From Cylindrobasidium torrendii FP15055 ss-10 (taxonomy: Eukaryota > Basidiomycota > Agaricomycetes > Agaricales > Physalacriaceae): a DNA stretch of 64,000 nt. Location of the stretch: assembly GCA_000934385.1 (NCBI GenBank), contig KN880441.1, positions 62,001 to 126,000 of the forward strand, written 5' to 3'. The notes beneath the pieces are model-generated. The model had not been told where the DNA came from, searched no databases, and saw nothing but the letters and a program-made list of their open reading frames with translations. Shown one piece after another: positions 56,423-64,000 of the stretch; positions within the stretch are counted from its first letter, which is position 1; every line of letters begins with the position of its first letter. Position numbers and translations under genes: made by a program.

Positions 56423-56729
56423 GGTTCTTTTCACGCAAAAGCATTGGTCTTATGTACGCGCGAATTGAATATTGAATTCCGGATATTCGAATGACTGCCT
56501 CCAGAATATTGATAACGAGTTCAACACGATGTCTTGGCCTCAGCACGGGCTTAGTAATGTAGAAAGCACCTGCTCGTTCTAAACACAAGTGCGGCAGACT
56601 CAGTTTGAGACTCTAATGTAACCAAAGATACAGTAACACGCCTACGATACAACAAGCAAAACACGGTAGTCAGTCTGATAATGATACCTTGAGGGGACAT
56701 CAATGGTCGTAATTCATAAATCGATGCCT

Positions 56730-59700
56730 CTAATCCTCCTCTTCCTCTTCGGAATCCGCTTCTATGATGAGAGAGTTCTCCACTGCCAAAGCTTCCTCGT
56801 CCGAATCATCTTCATCAAGAATTTGCGTACTTGCCGGAGACACAGCAGTCGCACTGGTTCCAGCACTCCCTCGAGAAATCTTATGGCTCGGTGTTGGTGT
56901 CCCGCGCCCGTCATGATCCCCGTCATCCTCCTCCTCCTCCTCCTCCGGGACCTCTTCCAACTCCTCAACTTCCTCATCCGATGGTTCAGCATAAGTCTGA
57001 ACCTTCTTCGGCGTCTGTCTCGAACTCCGTCTTGAAGGCTGCGACACTGGCGTCTCACTCGTCCTCGAACGCCTGGTCACCCATGTCAGCAACGGATACA
57101 CTCGAATCAAGCAGTGTACTTACGAAGCAGGTGTCATCCTCTTCCGCAAAGGTGACACGCCTCTAGGTGTCTCCCTTGTTCGCCGCTTTGTCGCTGGCTT
57201 CATGGGCGACATCTCGAAGTCCGGCTCCTCTTCCTCTTCTTCCACTTTCTTCCTCCCTCTGCCTTTCTTCGTGGCCCTCCGTGGCCGATCCTCATCACTG
57301 GCATCCATGGCCTCGAATTTCGGCCCCTCATCGCCTGAACCGTTTGCAGCCTTCTTTCCCTTACTCTTCCTCGTTGCCTTCGTCGGCGGCAGATCCTCCT
57401 CGTCCGAATCCGGCGTGACTGCTTTCTTTTTCCCTCTCCCCTTCTTTGTTTCTTTCTTGGCAGGTGTTGGCGTTGGGGTACCGCTATAGAATCAGGGTTA
57501 AGATACAGCAATAGTCAGAGCAAAAGACATACTCGTCTTCGTCCTCATTTTGGGCCGGTGCGACCATCGAATCCGTCAAGAAACGTGACCGTTCGAAAGA
57601 GAACGACACGTCCTCCCCCTCTGGTACATCCACCCCGATGTAGTCATATAGTCCGCGTATTTCATCGTCCAGAAGAGTGTTGAACTCAAGCTCCTGCAGG
57701 TCGTGCTCGAACATCTTCCCGAGCGTTCCACGGAACTTGTTCATCGACCTCTCGAGCGTTGCATTCTGTAGAGGATGTTGCTATACCAGCGTCAGGTAAG
57801 GCAGCTTAGCGAGAGCAGAGACATACGGCATGAAGGTTCTCAGTAAGAATGTTCAATTTCGTGATTGACTTCAGATCCAGTCCTTTGTTGATGTGTAGGT
57901 GGTTGAGCTGCTGACAAAAGATCTTCCGCTCTTCGTCTACAAGCCGTCAGCAAGCAAACGTGTATCGTGTTCATTCAACTTACCTGTCCGTTCGGAATCA
58001 TACAGAGCCTTGAGTAAGTCCACCGCAAGGCTAGCATGAACCTGCTTCTTGTCGTGGGTCCTGCAGAAAGCGGTTAGTCAAGGACAATCTTGGCAATTCC
58101 AGAGAGCTTACTTGTCAACACTCTTTTCTTGGTTCGTCCAATCCATCATCAAAGTCGATAATTGCTGGAGTGTAATCATGTCCTCTCCTTCCTCCAGTTC
58201 ATCTCGTAACTCCGTAGCATGCTCGAAGGCCTGCAAAAAGATAGCCTGCATCCGAGCCTGGTTCTCTAGCGATGAATAACAGTAGACGGGGAAGAAGAAA
58301 CTAAGGCATTGTCGCAGCTCTTCGTTGCCCGCCGTGACCGGGGAGATGTAGGTGAGCACTAGTGTAGCCAAAACTTTCTGGTCCTTGATCAGACCGGCAA
58401 GTAGAAGCTTGCATATCCCGACGCATAATGTCGCCTGGACCTTGGGGACTTCCTCAGCCTCGAGCATTTGAACAAGAAAGGTAGTGATTTGCTCCGCGAC
58501 TACCTCGTCTCGGGCGATAATGTCGAACTCGTAAACCAGAATCAAATCGAAGACAATCGTGAGGACCTTGAGGCGAAGCTCATCGGGGGTATTTTGAAGT
58601 TGACTGAAGAAGAGTTTGAACGAGTTGAGAGCCATTTTCTGGGAAAGCCATTAGTTTAAGAGAGTATCATGGGAGAATAGAGCAGACCTTCGCAATGAGG
58701 CAGCAGAGACCTAGACTGATGAGTCCCTTCTCGCGCATGACAATGTCCTTGCTTTTGACGGCCGGGACAATAAGGTCAGCAATGAGGCCCTCCAGGATAA
58801 CATTTTCCTCGAACGACTGCTAAACGCGTCAACATAGTTCAAAAAGCTCGAGTCTTCCACCTACGCCATTGACGCGCTCTAGCATGGCAATGCAGATTGT
58901 CAAGCACCGCAAGTCTGCCTCGTCCGCCGCTCGCTGTTCCTCTGGTGACATAGTTGATCTGTCCTTGATCTTGCGAAGAACCCCTTTTGGCTGGTCCACA
59001 CTCGCGACGCTACCTGCATCGGACTTGGCGTCGCCCTGATGAAGATGAGAATAGGGTAGAATGGAAATGAGGAAGGCTCACATCTTCGTCTTCGTCTTCA
59101 TCCTTGTCCCGCAAGTCAGAGACTATTTCAACAACAATGCGAACAAGCTCCTGCTCCGACGGCGTAATTTGGTATAGGACATCTAGCGCGGGCTCGATGA
59201 TCACTTCGCGCAGACCGATATGACCCAGGATATTTCCTAGGGATGGTTAGCCAATGAGATCCAATAAGAAGTTAGCAGACATACGAACGATGGCAAAGAG
59301 CTTGCGCCGGCCAAGTTCATCCGAGAAGTCGAGATTGACCGTCATCTGCAAGAGCTCCTTGAGGATGGACTCTGCCCTAGCCAGGTCCTCTTCGCGTTGC
59401 TCAATTTCCTCACTATCAGCACCCTCCTCGCCAGCGCCTAGTATCCGGAGCTCGTCCAGGATGGCCAAAAGGCTGTTGTAGTGGTCCCCAATGTGGTACG
59501 CAAAAGCAGAGATGGCGGGCAGACCAGACTCATCCATCACTTCCTGCTTCTTCTCTTTCAGACAGAACGCAACGAAGCAGCGAGCAAGCACCGCGGACTC
59601 GGCGGTGAGCGAAGTCCAATATTCGTCTAAACAAATGTCAATACGCGAATGCACTGTCCTGTAATATAACTGGCCTGTGAACTTGAAGATGTCGACAATG

Positions 59701-60894
59701 TCTGGTCGCAGATTGAATATCGCAGTAACACCATCCGCGCCCATTACACTGCCAGGGCCTACAACATCAAATAGATGGAGGAATTCAACAAGACCCTTCA
59801 TAATTCCGCCGTCATCACCCTCCCAGGCTTCCAGTTCCTTTGCGTGTGCGCTTTCGCCCATCATGATGTCGAGCCAACTTGCGAGCATCTTGCTCGCGGC
59901 CAAGCGAACAGAAGGCTCTCTGTCGCCCAGACCGGACTTGACTATCTCTTCACGTTGCGCAATAGTCAGCCTTCGCGGATGGCCAAGTTTGGGCTGTAAG
60001 ACAGCGCTGTACACTGTCTTGCGGGTTTGAGCGTCCACGTCGCGTAGTCGCAATAGAATATGGTGGAGGGTATCTTGTAGGATCGGAATATACTGCACAA
60101 CCGCGCGGCGTACTTCCCTGTAAACAAGTGAGTGCAAGCGATAGGGAGTGAGGCAATACATACGCAGCGTCGTCATTTGACATTATGTCCAATAAACGTT
60201 CGAGTACTGTTTCTTCGTCCGCGTCGTCGTCTGGGTCTTCTGTACCGATGAGTTTGTGGATCGCAACTACCGCAGATACACGAATGCTGGTTTCCTTGTC
60301 GCGAATACGCTGGCTGAGACCGAAGCGTAGCTGGTTAAAGGTGTCCTCACTATGGATAGGTAAGTTGAACAGTAAGAATATGCAAGACGCACTCAAGGTC
60401 CCCGATACCAGGCATCATCTCCGCGACTATCTGCACGCATCGCCCACGTACCACCTTGTTCTTCGCGTTGAAGCCGCCCATGAGGAAGTTGAGTATATGC
60501 GAAGTGAACCGCGATGCTAGTGTATCATCGGGAGTGATACCCTTCTTCTCGTTCTCCTCTGCGACTTCAGGCCGTAAGTACAGGCATAGATTCCAGTGGA
60601 GGAGGACGTACCTTTGGTGTTCAGATGCTTCACGTATGTCCCCGCAAACCGAACTACACGGTCCGGCAGTGCTCCCTTCTTGAGCTCCATCACGCGGGTC
60701 AACATGAGCATAAACTCCCGCTCGAATTCTTCTTCCCGAGTCTCGCTGCCGTCCTTCGAGGGTTTACTGGCTTGGACATGCACCTTGTAGAGTGCGACAC
60801 TATTCTTGCGGTGGTTCGCAGCCGATACTTGAGTTTCGCCAAAAATCGCCGCAACCGCTGCATGAAGGTTGGATATGGGCGCGGATTTGGCCAT
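56730..60894 (-). CDS. Condensin complex subunit 3 (CAP-G type)
   Basis: The HEAT-repeat regulatory subunit of condensin, binding DNA together with the kleisin Brn1/CAP-H to compact mitotic chromosomes in the nucleus. It starts MAKSAPISNLHAAVAAIFGE with the conserved HRKNSVALYKVH and REFMLMLTRVMELKKG, then VVRFAGTYVKHLNTK. HEAT repeats follow in several exons (RIRDKETSIRVSAVVAIHKL, VRRAVVQYIPIL, LRDVDAQTRKTVYSAVL, GLGDREPSVRLAASKMLASW, LVEFLHLFDVVGPG, PALDVLYQITPSEQELV). The C-terminal third is low complexity: alternating acidic and Lys/Arg-rich tracts, ending in EADSEEEED. Numerous short introns occur; I did not fix every boundary. The orthologue in yeasts is Ycg1/Cnd3. A single essential gene is expected. 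Confidence 0.88.
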
Positions 60895-62199
60895 GATGGT
60901 TGTACAAGAGTAGTCGGTGGCCAGACACCAAGAGCCCGAACGCGATGGTGATCACTGTTTGTTTGCAACCTTACCACGAGCACGTGATGGAGTTCCTGCC
61001 GAGGTGCCGTTGGCCGGGTGGTCCCAAGATTGGCGGGCCCAACGGCAACCGTCGTTGATTCGGTGATCTCCAATTTACACTGAGCAACTAAAGAACGCTT
61101 GAAAATGATGCTACTATCTACGGGCGACTTACGCACAAAATTCAAACGAAAAGCTAAGTTAGTCATTGTTGTGCGTCTCATCATGCTTGGTCCTGCAATC
61201 AGAAATCCATTTACATAGTTCAAGTTTTCCTAATGACTATGGCCAAGCTTGTTCGAATTGTCTGCTCACATCCATGACACATGCAAGATTCAATATTCAA
61301 TCTCTGTCCGTCGCTGGCCATCCTCCCGACTACTTACTGCGATGCAGATTTGAATTGATATGACCGTGGGAGGTATACACGGGAATGTGGCCAGAGTCGT
61401 GAAGGTAGCGCCATACATCTCTGCCCGACCCACTCACTTCGAATTTTGAACAGGCTTATCAACAACAACAGTTATAGCTTTGGAGGACTAAAGTACTGAA
61501 CTCCATACATGTCGCGGACGCTTGGGCCCATTTCAGGGGACCCATGGATTGGAAGCAACGCCCACCTCATGGATACAGGTCTTCTAGCTTCTGGCAAGGT
61601 TTGCCGAGTCTACACTACCTGTGAGTTTCACACAAGTACAATACCAGTCATGAAACCAATATGAGCGCACAAAGCGTCGGAGGATCATGAGAGCGCAGCC
61701 CGCGCAGAACCCAATGCACTTTGTCAAACAACCACCTGCTTCATCTTGCATGTTACGACCAGAAGTTTGCGTTGGAATTTCCAGGTGGGATGGCTGTATG
61801 CTTACATCACCAATTGCAAAGCCATCAACATGGCGCAAGTCGGGCGCGCCGTTCTTCACCTGGCCCTCTCGCCTAAACTATGAGTTGTGAACAAACTGCT
61901 ATCCAGGAAGAGACGTGCGCTACTAGTAACCGACTAGTAACTGTGCTCCTACATGGAGACTGCGAAGATCCAAAATCCAGCATCCAGCATCGACACTTGA
62001 CAAGATGTCGGAATGCCCATACCGCTGCTCGAATTCAAAAATCTGCGCACGAATGATGTTTCGACAATGGCCGACTCCACAGCAGCACTGCTTGTAGACA
62101 CATATCACCCTCGCTGTGTGCCATGGTTCGCATCTCCGTGCTCACTATATAAGTGCTTTGAAATGGTTGAATCCCAATTAGACACGACACACTCACGAC
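60895..62199. other. 1.3-kb intergenic stretch
   Basis: Promoters of condensin (-) and the SGNH esterase (+). A TATA-like CTATATAAG at about 62145-62153 precedes the esterase start by about 50 bp. No other gene is recognised. Confidence 0.55.
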
Positions 62200-63006
62200 A
62201 TGTTCTTCTCCAGCTCCTTTGTCACGCTCGCGTTCGCGCTCAATGCTTACGCCTTTACTGGAAAGACTGCCAGGATCATGCCTCTGGGAGGTATGTGCTC
62301 CTTGTCGATGCTGTCGGTATATGCTCAAGCCAGCACCAACCTCAGCGTCCATCACGTATGGCACCGGCAGCACTAACGAGAATGGCTACCGTAAGACGCT
62401 GTACAACAACCTTGTCGCCGATGGCAACACTGTGAACATGGTCGGTACACGCCAGGGTGGCGACTTCGCGGACACCGACAATGAAGGCTGGCCAGGGTAT
62501 ATCATTGACCAGGTCCGTAATATGGCAATAGCGACAGTACGATGGCACTGACAACACGATTCCAGGTCCTTGGGAAAGCGCAGGAATCCATGCCACTAAA
62601 CCGCCCCAACCTTGTGACACTCCTCGTCGGCACAAACGACATGGTGCAGAACAAGGCAGACGGTGCCCTCGACCGGCTCGGTGGTCTCATCGACTATGTT
62701 CTGGACTATGAGCCAACATTGACCACCGTCCTCGTTTCATCTTTACCGCCCAACGGCGACGCAGACAGCAACTCTAGGATTGATACCTACAACGCCGGTA
62801 TTCCTGGCGTCGTCCAGGCGCGCGTCGATGCAGGGCGTTCTGTTATCTTCGTCGACTCTCACGCAGTTATTGCTGTCGGCGACCTAGTCGATGGAACTCA
62901 CCCAAATGATGCTGGATACGAACGCATTGCCAAGGTCTTTTATGATGGTATTGTCGAGGCTGAAGCGAAGGGATGGCTCTGGGATGTCGACGGTCCTGCT
63001 CCTTAA
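62200..63006 (+). CDS. Secreted SGNH hydrolase, carbohydrate esterase family 3-like
   Basis: A likely extracellular deacetylase of plant polysaccharides (CE3 acetyl-xylan esterase type). Exons 62200-62290, 62346-62512 and 62566-63006 sum to 699 nt, 232 aa. The signal peptide is FFSSSFVTLAFALNAYA. Block I reads IMPLGASITYGTGS, where the usual GDS is GAS because the first splice junction makes a GCG codon; the nucleophile Ser is kept. Block II is NEGWPGYII, block III LLVGTNDM supplies the oxyanion Asn, and block V DGTHPNDAGY supplies the Asp and His. The length is normal for single-domain CE3. No carbohydrate-binding module is present. Confidence 0.88.
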
Positions 63007-64000
63007 TTAGCACGCTAATTTCTACACTTGGAATGGGATGCCGCTTTGTTCTGCGTCGTGCAGACGGTCGATCCACGCTCTTTGAGGATAGTCCGTTAGT
63101 ACTGGTACTTGGTCTCGGCTACTAAAGCCTACTTGTAACTAACACTGTTACACCTCAGGACAGGCGTCTAAGCAGAGGTGGCAAGTGTCTTTTTTCTTCT
63201 CCAAGATGTTGAGTTAGGGTCCCCTCGATACACGCGAACGGGGTGTGACGACAACCTCGAGCGGGGCCATGTCTGTGGTGTGTGGGTTTGAGGCCTAGTG
63301 CGTAGTGAGAATGTACCAAGTAGACGCCCACGCTAATGTGCATGCTCGGAGGGCATTGGCTGCCGGCAAGTATTGGCGAAGATCAAAGATCCATTCGATA
63401 ACGGGTTCGTCCATCTCAGTCCAGGATACAAGTTCCCTTATGCCTTTACGTCCTCTGAGCCCGGAGGATTAATGTGGTTCGTTCACAACCGGTGTGTACC
63501 CAAGAGGCATGTTAGGAGCACCGATAATAGTCCATTATTGGTACGGTGTCAGTACTTCCAAAACACCCTATCAAACAATCGCAGTCCTGAAAATGAAAGA
63601 TGGAGGATTACACAGCATACCGAGAGTTACTTGCTGGAGCGGATTGCCAGAGCCCGCAGTACGTACGGTCCAACTTGACGCTCAGAAGAATAATGAGTAG
63701 CTCAAAGTGTGCTTGCAGTAGCTTACTTCGTCACGGATCTCTGTATGTGTCCCGAGCTGATAATATCACCGAGATGAAGATAGACCAATTCGAGCATGCT
63801 CCAACTCCCGAGATGCAACAATTATTGCCAGCGCGTCAATCATACCACGGGGCATTGTACAGCACATGAATCAGAATATTGGACGGCTCGGTGGTTTACA
63901 TGCTCGGAGATGTGTGTGCGACATGCATACCCTAGAGGGCATGTGAGTTTTAATCCGGGACAGGGATCGCGTAGATGGGTTGGCTGGGGCAAATCGTACA
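63007..64000. other. 3' flank, no recognisable gene
   Basis: Frames at 63373-63700 (for example GYKFPYAFTSSEPGGLMW and, in another frame, GAPIIVHYWYGVSTSKTPYQ) could be broken or spliced exons of a gene, but I recognise no family and no consistent splice structure. The window ends here. Confidence 0.35.

Noticed and set aside
63373..63700. Overlapping frames with protein-like segments
   Set aside because: Looked gene-like, but no family, start or splice structure could be supported; kept only as an intergenic note.

Overview
The window is nuclear DNA of a filamentous basidiomycete, most likely an agaricomycete. The evidence is dense genes broken by many short GT-AG introns (about 48-80 nt), a Zn(II)2Cys6 regulator, a glutamic peptidase, a secreted GPI-tailed protein of a type I associate with mushroom-forming fungi, and fungal condensin, coactosin and PAQR genes. 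All gene models are hand-spliced from the sequence. For most genes the exon phases were checked to add up to a whole number of codons; for the three giant helicases and condensin only the ends and motif-bearing exons were checked.

Region 1 (1-17.4 kb): a tRNA-Thr with an unusual intron, a GTAC-rich terminal-inverted-repeat element, tRNA-Gly and minisatellites. Then come the geranylgeranyltransferase-I beta subunit (+), a second tRNA-Thr (-), a broken gene remnant, a Zn2Cys6 transcription factor (-), a secreted GPI-type protein (-), 3 kb without a recognisable gene, and an F-box-like gene (+) preceded by a perfect 93-bp tandem duplication.

Region 2 (17.4-47.5 kb): the most striking part. Three roughly 7.8-kb paralogues of one giant protein are present: copy 1 on + (17435-25336), copies 2 and 3 head-to-tail on - (38172-30304 and 47502-39734). 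Each has an N-terminal domain, a full set of superfamily-1 (UvrD/TRANK1-like) helicase motifs, TPR-like helical repeats, a CCCH zinc finger and a degenerate IQ-like segment. In all three an intron splits the Walker A codon for the last glycine at the same place, and a short upstream sequence is conserved. Between copies 1 and 2 lie an eqolisin peptidase (-), a class-3 lipase (-) and an orphan GTPBP1-type N-terminal domain protein (+).

Region 3 (47.5-64 kb): a MYND-finger protein (-), a divergent pair of small paralogues sharing a C-terminal LDINLDIEV motif, coactosin (-), an intronless tRNA-Thr (+), a PAQR/adiponectin-receptor-like membrane protein (+), a decayed tRNA-Thr, condensin subunit 3/CAP-G (-), and a secreted SGNH esterase (CE3-like, +) with an altered GDS motif.

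There is no sign of a biosynthetic gene cluster. The housekeeping genes (prenyltransferase, condensin, coactosin, tRNAs) flank an accessory core formed by the helicase triplication and secreted hydrolases.
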